A stretch of DNA of 31,377 nucleotides from UMGS1387 sp045539625 (lineage in GTDB: Bacteria; Bacillota; Clostridia; Oscillospirales; CAG-382), in NCBI GenBank assembly GCA_045539625.1, contig JAZQFS010000109.1:1-31377 (forward strand), read 5' to 3'. The notes beneath the pieces were generated by a model, which saw only the letters and a list, made by a program, of their open reading frames with translations, was not told the DNA's origin and searched no databases. Shown piece after piece: positions 14,473-23,601 of the stretch (its first letter is position 1; every line of letters starts with the position of its first letter). A program made the position numbers and the translations under genes.

Positions 14473-17220
14473 TTATTCCTCGCCGTTTTCGTAGCTCATA
14501 CGCATTTCAAGGTATTCTTCACGTGTAATAAGCACCTTTCTGGGCTTTGAGCCTTCAAACGGACCTACCACGCCGATTTTTTCAAGCTTGTCCACAATTC
14601 TTGCAGCTCTTGCATATCCAAGTGACAGCTTACGCTGAAGAAGAGATGTTGATACCGAACCCGAATCAACGGCAATTTCAATTGCAGGCAGTACTGCATC
14701 GTCGCTGGAAATGATGGAATCTCTGTCCTCACCGTCAAAGTCGCCGCCGTCAGAGTCAGCTCCCTTGCCCTTTTTCTTTTCACCGCAGCGTGCCGCTTCT
14801 CTTTCGATGCTTGCGATAATATCGGCATCGTACTCGAACTTCTTGCCGTTCTTTAAGAACTCAACTATATTTTCAATTTCCTTTTCGCTGACAAATGAGC
14901 CCTGCACACGCATCGGCTTCATACTTCCTACAGGTGCGTACAGCATATCGCCTCGTCCAAGAAGCTTTTCGGCACCAGACACGTCAATAATTGTACGAGA
15001 GTCTACCTGAGAAGCTACGGTAAAGGCAATTCTGGAAGGCACATTCGCCTTGATAAGTCCCGTAATTACGTCAACCGACGGACGCTGTGTACCGATAACA
15101 AGGTGCATACCCGCAGCTCTCGCCTTCTGTGCAAGACGGCAGATGGAGGTTTCAACCTCGTCACGTGCTGTCATCATAAGGTCGGCAAGCTCGTCTATAA
15201 TAATTACGATTTTAGGCATATATTCCTTTTCGGGATCTTCCTTTGTTACCTCATTATAGGTATCGCTGTCACGCACGCCAACCTCTTCTATAAGCTGGAA
15301 GCGGCGTTCCATTTCATTAACCGCCCATGCAAGTGAGCCTGCCGCCTTTTTGGGATCGCTTACAACAGGCACAAGAAGATGAGGAAGTCCGTTATAAATA
15401 CTAAGCTCAACCTTCTTGGGGTCAATAAGCATAAGCTTTACCTCGTCAGGTCTTGCCTTGTAAAGAATACTTACGATAAAGCTGTTGATACAAACCGATT
15501 TACCCATACCCGTAGCACCTGCTATAAGCATATGGGGCATCTTTGCAATATTCATAAATATGGGGCTTCCCGCAACGTCCATACCCAGGCATACGGTAAT
15601 CTTGCTCTTCTGCTTTTCAAAGCCGTCGCTTTCAATAAGGTTACGCAGATAAACGGTGGATACAGTCTTATTGGGTATTTCTATACCAACTGCGTCCTTG
15701 CCGGGAATAGGTGCTTCGATTCTTACACCTGCCGCCGCAAGGTGAAGTGCAATATCGTCCGAAAGATTTGCAATGGAACGCACCCTTACACCAACCTCAG
15801 GCTGAAGCTCGTAGCGTGTTACGGTAGGACCGCAGCATATATTCATAATCTTTGTCTTTACGCCGAAATTCTTAAGGGTTTCAACAAGCTTTATGCTTGT
15901 CTGCTTCAGCTCGTCGGTTACGGTAAAGGTAAGGGGATTGGGATCCTGCTGAAGGAAGTTGATGGGAGGATAGTGGTAAATTTCCTCAACCTTTGGCTCA
16001 GGTACTACGGCAACAGAAGAGCTTTCTCCGTCGGGAATTTCGCTGCCCTCCGCCGTTCTTTCGCTGAGGCTTGCTCCGTCCTCGCCGTTCATAACATCAG
16101 CGCCTGCTTCCTTTCCGCCCATGGAAACGCTGGCATCGCTTGTGAAAATTTCGGACATATCAATCTCCTGTCCGTCATCTTCTGCCTTTTGTGTATTATT
16201 TTCAAGCTCCGAAAAATCCGCCTCAGCTGCGTTTTCCGAGAACTTGTTTTCGTTTTCCTCCATTGCCGCATTGAAGGCATCAAGGTCAACAACCGTTTCT
16301 TCTGCATCGGGAGAGCCGTATGCAACGGCATTTTCATCGCTGTCAATTTGCGGCTTTATATCCTCCTCGGGAAGCTCACTGCTCTTTTCCTCAAAATCCT
16401 CGCCTGCGTCCTCCAGAAAAGCACGTCTTTTTCGCATATCCTTTGCGTCCTGTGCTTCCTCTCTGGCACTTTCCTCGTTAGCCTTTGAGATTTTTTCCTG
16501 TCTTTCCTTATTTTGCTTATCAAGGCTTTCCTCAAGACGCTTTTCTCTTTCAAGATTTGCGTTGTAAACAGTCTCCTTGATTTTGTTCTTGCAGAAAACA
16601 AACATATCGGCAGGTGTTACATTGAACACCGCAAAGCCGAAGAGTACAATCATAAAAATGCAGATGATGTATGCGCCTATTCCCGTAAACTTATCAAGAA
16701 GGTTTCCCAAAAGTCCGCCTACAATACCGCCGCTTGCACCCTCGATTCCGTCTATGTAAAGGTTTATGGGATTAAAATCGTGGACAGCCTTTCCCGAAGC
16801 AAGGTCGAGCAGCTGCAGAAAGCCCGAAAAGAAGGACACAAAAAATGCCACAACCGCAATCTTTTTGCCTACATTTCCCGACACATAGTCCTTTTTCCAA
16901 TAAAAGCCCATTATGGCTATACACACGGGAAGCGTCCATATTGCTCCTGCAAAAATACCTCTGAAAAACTCAACTATATATTTGAGAAATCCCATTTTAT
17001 CGGGGATTACAAAGCACACCGCAAGAAACAGCGCCGCAAACACAAGCACGCCGGGCATAATCTGACAGCAAAGGGTATTTTCCCTGTCCTGCTGCATTTT
17101 AAGCTCCTTGATACGCCTTTTTACTCTGGCATTTTCGCTGAGCTCAAGCTGTTTTTCATTTGTTTTCTTTTTTGAAGAAGTCTTTTTATTTGTAGTGTTT
17201 CCTGTCTTTTTTTCAGCCAA
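14473..17220 (-). CDS. ftsK: FtsK/SpoIIIE-family DNA translocase
   Basis: This membrane-anchored hexameric motor pumps chromosomal DNA through the closing division or sporulation septum. At 915 residues it has the full layout: a Lys/Thr-rich start, four hydrophobic segments between about 55 and 205, a long acidic linker (about 215-410, rich in Glu/Asp), the alpha and motor domains, and a C-terminal winged-helix gamma domain (SLLQRKLSLGYARAARIVDKL, about 850-905). Walker A is GATGMGKS (568-575) and Walker B ends at Asp676-Glu677 (IIIDELADLM). The gamma domain normally reads the polar SRS/KOPS sequences. The start is TTG at 17220 with GGAGG 8 bases upstream; there is no competing ATG. The gene begins 4 bases after uppP stops and is followed at once by the MBL hydrolase. 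It could serve as either FtsK or SpoIIIE. Confidence 0.95.
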   Translation of the reverse strand: MAEKKTGNTTNKKTSSKKKTNEKQLELSENARVKRRIKELKMQQDRENTLCCQIMPGVLVFAALFLAVCFVIPDKMGFLKYIVEFFRGIFAGAIWTLPVCIAIMGFYWKKDYVSGNVGKKIAVVAFFVSFFSGFLQLLDLASGKAVHDFNPINLYIDGIEGASGGIVGGLLGNLLDKFTGIGAYIICIFMIVLFGFAVFNVTPADMFVFCKNKIKETVYNANLEREKRLEESLDKQNKERQEKISKANEESAREEAQDAKDMRKRRAFLEDAGEDFEEKSSELPEEDIKPQIDSDENAVAYGSPDAEETVVDLDAFNAAMEENENKFSENAAEADFSELENNTQKAEDDGQEIDMSEIFTSDASVSMGGKEAGADVMNGEDGASLSERTAEGSEIPDGESSSVAVVPEPKVEEIYHYPPINFLQQDPNPLTFTVTDELKQTSIKLVETLKNFGVKTKIMNICCGPTVTRYELQPEVGVRVRSIANLSDDIALHLAAAGVRIEAPIPGKDAVGIEIPNKTVSTVYLRNLIESDGFEKQKSKITVCLGMDVAGSPIFMNIAKMPHMLIAGATGMGKSVCINSFIVSILYKARPDEVKLMLIDPKKVELSIYNGLPHLLVPVVSDPKKAAGSLAWAVNEMERRFQLIEEVGVRDSDTYNEVTKEDPEKEYMPKIVIIIDELADLMMTARDEVETSICRLAQKARAAGMHLVIGTQRPSVDVITGLIKANVPSRIAFTVASQVDSRTIIDVSGAEKLLGRGDMLYAPVGSMKPMRVQGSFVSEKEIENIVEFLKNGKKFEYDADIIASIEREAARCGEKKKGKGADSDGGDFDGEDRDSIISSDDAVLPAIEIAVDSGSVSTSLLQRKLSLGYARAARIVDKLEKIGVVGPFEGSKPRKVLITREEYLEMRMSYENGEE

Positions 17221-17224
17221 AGCC

Positions 17225-18082
17225 TTAACCTCCGATTACTACCGTCTTAACAACGTCATATACAATTGCAACAACACCGAGAGCCATGCAGTAATATGCA
17301 AAGGACTTGAAGGTGTTCTTTTTTGAAATGTACTGCAAAAGCTTAATTGCAAGCAGTCCCGAAATAAAGGACGCCGCAACGCCTGCAAAAATTACTCCGC
17401 CGTTTTCTCCCAAAGAAATGCTTTCGTAATCTTTAAGAAGAGTTATGACAACAGAGCCCAGAATTGCGGGAATTGAAAGAATAAACGAAAACTTTACCGC
17501 AAGCTCTCGCTTAAAGCCGTTGAACACGCCGCCTGTAATTGTCATACCCGAGCGTGAAATACCCGGAAGTATTGCGAAAAGCTGGAAAAGTCCCACAATA
17601 AGTGCGTTTTTTGGCTTTATCTCGCAAAGCTCCTTTTGCTGCACCACAACCTTTTCGGAAAGCAGGAAGATAAGTCCGTTGATTATCCACAATATACCTA
17701 CCGCAAAGGTATACGCCGACAGAAATTCAACCGTTCCTTCAAGCACAGCACCAAGCAAAAGCGGTATAAGCGCTATAAACAGCAGGCAGAACAGCTTTTC
17801 GTCATCATTCATACTGCTGTATTTAAACTCGCCGCGAAACAGTCTTTTTACAAGTGAAAAGAAGCTTTTTACAAGATTTACAACATCGGCAAAGTAAACC
17901 ACCAGCACCGCCGCCAGTGTTCCCACGTGAAGCAGAAGTGTATACGTCACACCCGACAGAGCCTGGTCAACACTGCCGAAAACGTTCTGAAATACCGCAA
18001 GATGTCCTGAGCTTGACACGGGCAAAAACTCCGTAAGCCCCTGTACTATGCCGAAAACTATTGACTTTATGTAATCAAGCAC
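17225..18082 (-). CDS. uppP: Undecaprenyl-diphosphate phosphatase (BacA type)
   Basis: This integral membrane enzyme recycles the lipid carrier of cell wall synthesis by removing a phosphate from undecaprenyl diphosphate; overproduction of the family gives bacitracin resistance. Both signature motifs are present: GIVQGLTEFLPVSSSGHL at the N-terminus (catalytic Glu and the SSSGH loop) and LPGISRSGMTI in the second half (PGxSRS with the catalytic Arg). About eight hydrophobic segments are evident and the 285-residue length is normal. The start is GTG at 18082; AAAGGA lies about 11 bases upstream, a rather long spacing, but no other start is possible near it. It is the first gene of the uppP-ftsK-MBL operon, with a strong extended -10 promoter about 40 bases upstream. 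Confidence 0.95.
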   Translation of the reverse strand: MLDYIKSIVFGIVQGLTEFLPVSSSGHLAVFQNVFGSVDQALSGVTYTLLLHVGTLAAVLVVYFADVVNLVKSFFSLVKRLFRGEFKYSSMNDDEKLFCLLFIALIPLLLGAVLEGTVEFLSAYTFAVGILWIINGLIFLLSEKVVVQQKELCEIKPKNALIVGLFQLFAILPGISRSGMTITGGVFNGFKRELAVKFSFILSIPAILGSVVITLLKDYESISLGENGGVIFAGVAASFISGLLAIKLLQYISKKNTFKSFAYYCMALGVVAIVYDVVKTVVIGG

Positions 18083-18118
18083 GAAAAAATCATTCCTTTA
18101 CAAAAATATTCACTTTAT

Positions 18119-18147
18119 ATTATAGCAGAAAAAAATCAATTTAGCAA
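18119..18147 (-). promoter_or_regulatory. Sigma-A promoter of the uppP-ftsK operon
   Basis: On the minus strand, -35 TTGCTA (18147-18142) and -10 TATAAT (18124-18119) are 17 bases apart. A TGC directly before the -10 makes it an extended -10 promoter. Confidence 0.8.
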
Positions 18148-18245
18148 TATCATTTAGCTATTTTTACAATTTAATTTTATTCTGTTTATTCATTAAATAT
18201 TAATTAACTTTTAGTAGATTTACCGCTTTGTTTGTGGTATCCTTT

Positions 18246-18251
18246 TATAAT
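18246..18251 (+). promoter_or_regulatory. Probable promoter (-10) of the rplI operon
   Basis: A perfect TATAAT lies about 43 bases before the rplI ATG. No good -35 is seen at 16-18 bases upstream (nearest GCTTTG), so it is either a weak or an activator-helped promoter, or the main one lies elsewhere in the AT-rich 210-base gap shared with the uppP promoter. Confidence 0.45.
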
Positions 18252-18293
18252 AGCAATAGTTATATGCAATTTTTTACCACGGAGGTATATATT

Positions 18294-18743
18294 ATGAAGG
18301 TATTATTATTACAGGACGTTAAAGGTCAGGGCAAAAAGGACGAAATCATAAATGTTTCCGACGGATATGCAAGAAACTTTCTCTTCCCCAAGAATCTTGC
18401 CTGCGTTGTTGATGCAAAAATTCTCAACGACGTAAAGAACAAGGAAGCGGCAAAGAAAAGAAGAGAAGAGCTTGAAAAGCAGGCTGCAAAGGACACGGCG
18501 GCAAAGTTTGAAAGCATCGTTGTAAAGCTTTACGCAAAGGGCGGCAGCGACGGCAAGTTCTTCGGCTCTGTAACATCAAAGGAAATCGCAGAAGCGCTTG
18601 AAGCACAGTTCGGTATTGAAATTGACAAGAGAAAGATTGTTCTTCCCGATGCACTCAAGGCATTCGGCACATACACCGTTGATGTTAAGCTTTACCCTGA
18701 AATCGTAGGAAAATTAAACGTATTAATCGCTAACAAGGAATGA
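18294..18743 (+). CDS. rplI: 50S ribosomal protein L9
   Basis: This is a 149-residue ribosomal protein that binds 23S rRNA through its N-terminal domain and helps keep the reading frame. The start MKVLLLQDVKGQGKKDEI and VSDGYARNFLFPKNLA are the L9 signature. The long connecting helix (about 42-75, rich in Lys/Glu/Ala) and the C-terminal domain with GSVTSKEIAEAL and ITxDKRKI-like IEIDKRKIVL follow. GGAGG lies 8 bases before ATG 18294; an upstream in-frame start at 18228 is not needed and lacks a ribosome site. It heads the rplI-dnaB-tilS-ftsH block, 4 bases before dnaB. The gdpP-like DHH gene that often precedes rplI in Firmicutes is not here. Confidence 0.97.
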   Translation: MKVLLLQDVKGQGKKDEIINVSDGYARNFLFPKNLACVVDAKILNDVKNKEAAKKRREELEKQAAKDTAAKFESIVVKLYAKGGSDGKFFGSVTSKEIAEALEAQFGIEIDKRKIVLPDALKAFGTYTVDVKLYPEIVGKLNVLIANKE

Positions 18744-18747
18744 TTTT

Positions 18748-20094
18748 ATGGCAGATATTTATCTGACGGAGGACACTGTCGCAAAAGTCCCCTTTTCACT
18801 TGAAGCCGAGCAGTCGGTACTGGGTGCAATCTTACTTGACCCCGACAAAATAAGAGAAGTTGCAAATGTCATAAAGACTGACGACTTTTACCACGAGCAT
18901 CACAAGGTCATTTACGAGGCAATGCGTGAGCTTTTCCTTGCAAACAACACCATAGATGCCGTAACTCTGGTAGACGAGCTTGTCAGAAGCGGCACTTATG
19001 ACGATGCAGGCGGAAAGAGCTATGTTGCTCTGCTTGCACAGTCTGTTCCCTCAATTGCAAATCTTCCCGACTACCTGCGCATTATGCGTGACAAGGCACT
19101 TTTGCGCCGTCTTATAGAAGCATCGGCTGAAATTTCAAGAATGGCTTACTCTGCGGAAGGCAATACTGCCGACATTCTGGACCGTTCCGAGCAGCTTATT
19201 TTTGACATTGCCGACAAAAACGAAACCAAGGGCTTTTCTCACATCAAGGACGTTATCATAGCCAACTACAAGCATCTTGACGAGCTTATCAAAAACGGTG
19301 AGGCGGCGTTGGGTACTCCCACCTACTTTACCGACATTGACAAGCTGCTTGTGGGTATGGGTAAAAGCGACCTTGTGCTTGTAGGTGCAAGACCGGGTAT
19401 GGGTAAAACCAGCTTTTGTCTTAACATAGCCTCGCAGGTTGCCCTTAAGACCAAGAAGACGGTTGCGGTATTCTCGCTGGAAATGAGCTGTGAACAGCTT
19501 GTTTCAAGAATGCTTTGCTCGGAGGCTCTTATTGACTCCTACAAAATGAGAAAGGGCGACCTTTCGGAAGACGACTGGGTAAAGCTTGCAAGAGCATCGG
19601 GCGTGCTTTCGGAAACCGACATTCTTATTGACGACACGGCAGGCATTACGGTTATGGGTATGAAGGCAAAGCTGAGACGTGTAAAAAATCTCGGTCTTGT
19701 AGTTATCGACTACCTTCAGCTTATGCAATCTGACAGAAAGAGCGACAACAGAGTTAATGAAGTGGGCGACATTTCAAGAGGCTTGAAGCTTATGGCAAAA
19801 GAGCTTGAAGTGCCGATAATCACCTGTGCACAGCTGTCCCGAGGACCTGAAAGCAGACCTGACAAGACTCCTATGCTTAGTGACCTTCGTGACTCGGGTG
19901 CCATCGAGCAGGACGCCGACAGCGTTATGTTCTTATACCGTGACGAATACTACAACAATGATCCCGAAAAGAAGAATATGGCTAAGTGTATCATCGCCAA
20001 AAACAGACACGGCTCAACAGGTACAGTAGAGCTTGGCTGGTTCGGTCAGTACACAAAGTTTACAAATCTTGATACACAGCATGCCCAGCAATAA
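18748..20094 (+). CDS. dnaB: Replicative DNA helicase
   Basis: This hexameric helicase opens the replication fork on the lagging strand and recruits primase. The 448-residue protein has the N-terminal DnaB domain (VPFSLEAEQSVLGAIL onward), a linker helix region, and the RecA-like motor with Walker A GARPGMGKTS (from residue 213, Lys220) and Walker B VVIDYLQL (Asp321). The conserved EMS/Q region FSLEMSCEQL and the arginine-finger region LSDLRDSGAIEQDAD follow, then FLYRDEYY and the C-terminal IIAKNRHGSTGTV, all usual for DnaB. No intein or insertion is present. AAGGA lies 8 bases before the ATG, inside the end of rplI. The end overlaps the tilS start by 14 bases, so the two are probably translationally coupled. 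Confidence 0.97.
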   Translation: MADIYLTEDTVAKVPFSLEAEQSVLGAILLDPDKIREVANVIKTDDFYHEHHKVIYEAMRELFLANNTIDAVTLVDELVRSGTYDDAGGKSYVALLAQSVPSIANLPDYLRIMRDKALLRRLIEASAEISRMAYSAEGNTADILDRSEQLIFDIADKNETKGFSHIKDVIIANYKHLDELIKNGEAALGTPTYFTDIDKLLVGMGKSDLVLVGARPGMGKTSFCLNIASQVALKTKKTVAVFSLEMSCEQLVSRMLCSEALIDSYKMRKGDLSEDDWVKLARASGVLSETDILIDDTAGITVMGMKAKLRRVKNLGLVVIDYLQLMQSDRKSDNRVNEVGDISRGLKLMAKELEVPIITCAQLSRGPESRPDKTPMLSDLRDSGAIEQDADSVMFLYRDEYYNNDPEKKNMAKCIIAKNRHGSTGTVELGWFGQYTKFTNLDTQHAQQ

Positions 20095-21493
20095 CATAAC
20101 TTTTGAAATTTTGGAAAAGATACAAAGAGCAGACCGTGATTTTTCACTGTTTGACGGCTGTAAGAAAATCCTTGTTGCCCTGTCGGGCGGTGCGGATTCC
20201 TGCTGTCTGTTGCTTTCCCTGAGGGAAATATGTGAAAAGTACGGTTTTTCTCTGTGTGCCCTGCACGTCAATCACGGCATAAGAGGCAAGGAAGCAGACA
20301 GAGATGAAGAATTTGCAAGAGCTTTATGTAAAAAATACGGCATAGAGTTTTTCTGCGAAAAAGCGGACATTCCCGCACTTGCCCGTGAAAGCGGACTTTC
20401 AGAAGAGCTTTGTGCAAGAAATGTTCGGTATTCCCTTTTTGAAAAATACTGCCGTGAGTACTCCTTTGATGCCGTTGCGGTTGCACACAACGCAGGCGAC
20501 AACGCAGAAACGGTGCTATTCAATCTTTTACGGGGTGCGTCCTTAAAGGGCTTATGCGGTATTCCGCCAAAAAGAGCTCTGACGGAAAAAAGCTTTATTA
20601 TCCGTCCTCTTATTTATGCAGACAGAAACGAAATTGAGCGTTATCTTGCTCAAAAGGGACAGGGCTTTGTAACCGACTCCACAAATCTTTCGGACGATTA
20701 CACAAGAAACTATCTGCGTCACAAGGTTATCCCCGCACTTTCAAAAATCAATCCTTCAATTGAGGATACAATTTTAAGAAGTTCCTCGCTTTTACGGCTT
20801 GACTCGCAGTATCTTGAAAAGACGGCAAAGCAGTATCACACAGGCGATTTAAAGGTTTTATCAAAGCTTGACAGGTGCATACTTACAAGGGTTATAAGAA
20901 ATCTCTTTTCGGAGGTTTCGGACGAAATGCCGCAGTTTTCCCACATAGATGCGCTTGCAGACAAAATCTATATGTTTTGCGAAAACTCTTCTTTGCGGTG
21001 CTCGCTGTCCTTTCCCGACGGCAAAAGAGCCTTTATCGAAAACGGCACCCTGTGCTTTATAAAGGACAGCCGTGAAAAAGAAATCCGCCGTTCATTTAAT
21101 ATTCCGCTGAGTGACGGAATAAATATCATTGACGGCACGGATTTTCTTGTGTACCTTGCGTATAAAGAAAACGAAAAGCTTCCACAAACTATCACACATA
21201 ATAACGAAATTATTTACAAAAAATACACTACAGATTATTTGTATTCTGATAAAATACTCAGCGGTTTATATGCGAAAAGCAGGTCGGACGGCGACAAAAT
21301 TTCCCTTGGCGGCATGAACAAAAGCTTAAAGCGGCTTATGTGCGAAAAAAAGCTTGCGTCCGCAGACAGGTTTTCTCTTCCCGTAATTTGCAAGGACGGG
21401 GAAATACTGCTTGTTCCCTGCGTTGCAAAAGCAACCGACTTCACAAATTCACAAAACACGCACTGCGTATGCATTGCACTTTACAGACGTTAA
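20081..21493 (+). CDS. tilS: tRNA(Ile)-lysidine synthase
   Basis: This essential enzyme joins lysine to C34 of the CAU-anticodon isoleucine tRNA, using ATP, so that it reads AUA codons. The PP-loop SGGADS starts at residue 35. HVNHGIRGKEADRDEEF and AHNAGDNAETVLFNLLRG are the two family blocks, followed by IRPLIY and DSTNLSDDYTRNYLRHKVIP, the usual tRNA contact region. A C-terminal TilS domain (about 385-470) is present, so it is the long 470-residue Firmicute form. The chosen ATG at 20081 lies inside dnaB, 14 bases before its end, and lacks a clear ribosome site, which points to coupling with dnaB translation. Another frame opening at 20033 extends further into dnaB without homologous residues and is disfavoured. 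The hpt gene often found between tilS and ftsH is absent; only 31 bases separate them. Confidence 0.93.
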   Translation: MPSNNITFEILEKIQRADRDFSLFDGCKKILVALSGGADSCCLLLSLREICEKYGFSLCALHVNHGIRGKEADRDEEFARALCKKYGIEFFCEKADIPALARESGLSEELCARNVRYSLFEKYCREYSFDAVAVAHNAGDNAETVLFNLLRGASLKGLCGIPPKRALTEKSFIIRPLIYADRNEIERYLAQKGQGFVTDSTNLSDDYTRNYLRHKVIPALSKINPSIEDTILRSSSLLRLDSQYLEKTAKQYHTGDLKVLSKLDRCILTRVIRNLFSEVSDEMPQFSHIDALADKIYMFCENSSLRCSLSFPDGKRAFIENGTLCFIKDSREKEIRRSFNIPLSDGINIIDGTDFLVYLAYKENEKLPQTITHNNEIIYKKYTTDYLYSDKILSGLYAKSRSDGDKISLGGMNKSLKRLMCEKKLASADRFSLPVICKDGEILLVPCVAKATDFTNSQNTHCVCIALYRR

Positions 21494-21524
21494 TCTATTT
21501 TCTTCAAGGAGTGATGTTAGTTCA

Positions 21525-23546
21525 ATGAAAAACAACGGTAAGATTATTATATTCTACGTTATACTGATTTTCGGTATACTGCTTGCCACCTCGGCTCTTA
21601 TGAGTGAAGACTCGGTAAAGCCTCTTGAATACAGCGAGGTAGTTGAGCTGTTCCAGAAAGAGCAGGTTGATTCCTTTGATGTGAAGGAGGACAACACCCT
21701 TGTCATTCACACCAAGGAAGGCAAGGACTTATTCCACAACTTAAGAAGCCTTGAAATTTTCCACAACGATCTGGACGAGGAAATTTTCCGTCAGACACAG
21801 GAAGGCATTCTCAATGACTACAACTACGAAGCCGTAACCAAGCTTCCCTGGTGGGTTAGCTTCCTGCCCTATGCCGTTATTATTGTAATCTTCATCATAC
21901 TGTGGGTTTACATTATGAATCAGGCAGGCGGCGGAAAAGGCGGCAAAATCAACTCCTTCGGAAGAAGCCGTGCAAAGCTCGGTGCAAATGAAAAGAGCAA
22001 GGTTATGTTCTCGGACGTAGCAGGCGCTGACGAGGAAAAAGAAGAACTGAAAGAGGTTGTCGAATTTCTTAAGAATCCCAAGAAGTATTCACAGCTTGGT
22101 GCAAAAATCCCCAGAGGCGTACTGCTTGTAGGCCCTCCCGGTACAGGTAAAACCTTACTTGCAAAGGCTGTTGCAGGCGAAGCAAACGTCCCCTTCTACT
22201 CTATTTCAGGCTCAGACTTTGTTGAAATGTATGTAGGTGTGGGTGCTTCACGTGTAAGAGACTTATTTGACACAGCGAAAAAGAGCCAGAATGCCATTAT
22301 CTTTATAGACGAAATTGACGCTGTAGGACGTCACAGAGGTGCAGGTCTTGGCGGCGGACACGACGAAAGAGAGCAAACTCTCAACCAGCTTCTTGTTGAA
22401 ATGGACGGCTTTGGCAACAACGACGGCATAATCGTTATTGCGGCAACAAACCGTCCTGACATTCTCGATCCCGCACTTTTAAGACCGGGACGTTTTGACA
22501 GACAGATTACCGTAAACTATCCCGACATCAGAGGCAGAGAGGAAATCCTCAAGGTACATGCCCGCAACAAGCCCTTTGAAAAGGACGTTGACCTTAAAAC
22601 TCTTGCCAAGACAACCTCGGGCTTTACAGGTGCAGACCTTGCAAACCTCCTTAACGAAGCGGCACTTCTTGCAGCAAGAAAGGGCAAGCATCTTATCGGT
22701 ATGGCAGAACTTGAAGATGCCATGATCAAGGTAATTGTAGGTCCTCACAAAAAATCAAAGGTAATCACCGAAAAGAGCAAAAAGCTCACCGCTTACCACG
22801 AAGCAGGTCATGCGGTTTCGGCTTACTATACGGACAACCACGACAAGGTTCATCAGATTTCAATTATCCCCGCAGGACGTGCAGGCGGATATACGCTGTA
22901 TCTTCCCGACGAAGACAAGGATTATATGTCAAAGTCGGACATGGAAGGCTCACTTGTTTCATTGCTTGGCGGACGTGTTGCCGAAAAGCTCACCTTAAGT
23001 GACATTTCGACAGGAGCTTCAAACGACATTCAGCGTGCCACCGACATTGCAAGAAATATGGTAACACGTTACGGTATGAGCGAAAAGTTAGGTCCTGTTG
23101 TATACGGCAACAATCAGGAAGAGGTATTTTTGGGTATGACAATGTCAAATTCAAGAGACTACTCCGAAAGTGTTGCTTCACAGATTGACGAGGAAATCCG
23201 TGCCATCATAGACAAGGCTTACGGCACAACGGAAAAGATTCTGAGCGAGCATATGGATAAGCTTGTGTTTGTTGCAGAGTACCTTATTTCCCACGAAATT
23301 ATGGACGCCGAGCAGTTCCTGTATGTAATGACAACCGACAAGCCCGAAGAAAGTGTTGTTGAAGCAATTGCCGAAAACAAGGTCAAGAAAAGCGAAGAAG
23401 AAAATTCCGTAAAGAAGGAAGAAAAGAACGGCGAAAGCACATCGAACGAAAACGGCGATGCTTCTTCAGAGGATGTAAAGAAATTTACAGCAAAGAAAAA
23501 GGACGTTTCGGAAGAAACCTCCGAAAATCCCGACTCCGATAACTAA
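21525..23546 (+). CDS. ftsH: ATP-dependent zinc metalloprotease FtsH
   Basis: This membrane-bound AAA+ protease degrades unassembled membrane proteins and some soluble regulators. At 673 residues it has the complete layout: a first transmembrane helix (about 7-25), an extracytoplasmic domain, a second helix (about 112-132), then the AAA module. Walker A is GPPGTGKT (203-210), Walker B FIDEID (Asp262-Glu263), and the second region of homology ATNRPDILDPALLRPGRFD is intact. The zinc site HEAGH is at 425-429 and its third ligand in the STGASNDIQRAT-type block follows. The last 50 residues are a charged, low-complexity tail (KKSEEENSVKKEEKN...), as common in FtsH. AAGGAG is 13 bases before the ATG, an unusually long spacing. 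It is the last gene of the operon and is followed by a terminator. Confidence 0.97.
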   Translation: MKNNGKIIIFYVILIFGILLATSALMSEDSVKPLEYSEVVELFQKEQVDSFDVKEDNTLVIHTKEGKDLFHNLRSLEIFHNDLDEEIFRQTQEGILNDYNYEAVTKLPWWVSFLPYAVIIVIFIILWVYIMNQAGGGKGGKINSFGRSRAKLGANEKSKVMFSDVAGADEEKEELKEVVEFLKNPKKYSQLGAKIPRGVLLVGPPGTGKTLLAKAVAGEANVPFYSISGSDFVEMYVGVGASRVRDLFDTAKKSQNAIIFIDEIDAVGRHRGAGLGGGHDEREQTLNQLLVEMDGFGNNDGIIVIAATNRPDILDPALLRPGRFDRQITVNYPDIRGREEILKVHARNKPFEKDVDLKTLAKTTSGFTGADLANLLNEAALLAARKGKHLIGMAELEDAMIKVIVGPHKKSKVITEKSKKLTAYHEAGHAVSAYYTDNHDKVHQISIIPAGRAGGYTLYLPDEDKDYMSKSDMEGSLVSLLGGRVAEKLTLSDISTGASNDIQRATDIARNMVTRYGMSEKLGPVVYGNNQEEVFLGMTMSNSRDYSESVASQIDEEIRAIIDKAYGTTEKILSEHMDKLVFVAEYLISHEIMDAEQFLYVMTTDKPEESVVEAIAENKVKKSEEENSVKKEEKNGESTSNENGDASSEDVKKFTAKKKDVSEETSENPDSDN

Positions 23547-23553
23547 CAATCAA

Positions 23554-23583
23554 GGACTCATCTTAACAGATGAGCCCTTTTTT
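23554..23583 (+). terminator. Terminator of the rplI-ftsH operon
   Basis: GGACTCATC (23554-23562) and GATGAGCCC (23569-23577) form a stem with one mismatch and a 6-base loop, followed by six T (23578-23583). It lies 7 bases after the ftsH stop. Confidence 0.85.
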
Positions 23584-23601
23584 ATACTAAATTCAGAATG
23601 T

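Noticed and set aside
15379..16488. 369-codon plus-strand reading frame inside ftsK
   Set aside because: It is antisense to the ftsK motor and linker regions, where Walker motifs and known domains are on the other strand; composition is unusual (many Cys, His, Tyr) as expected of a shadow frame.
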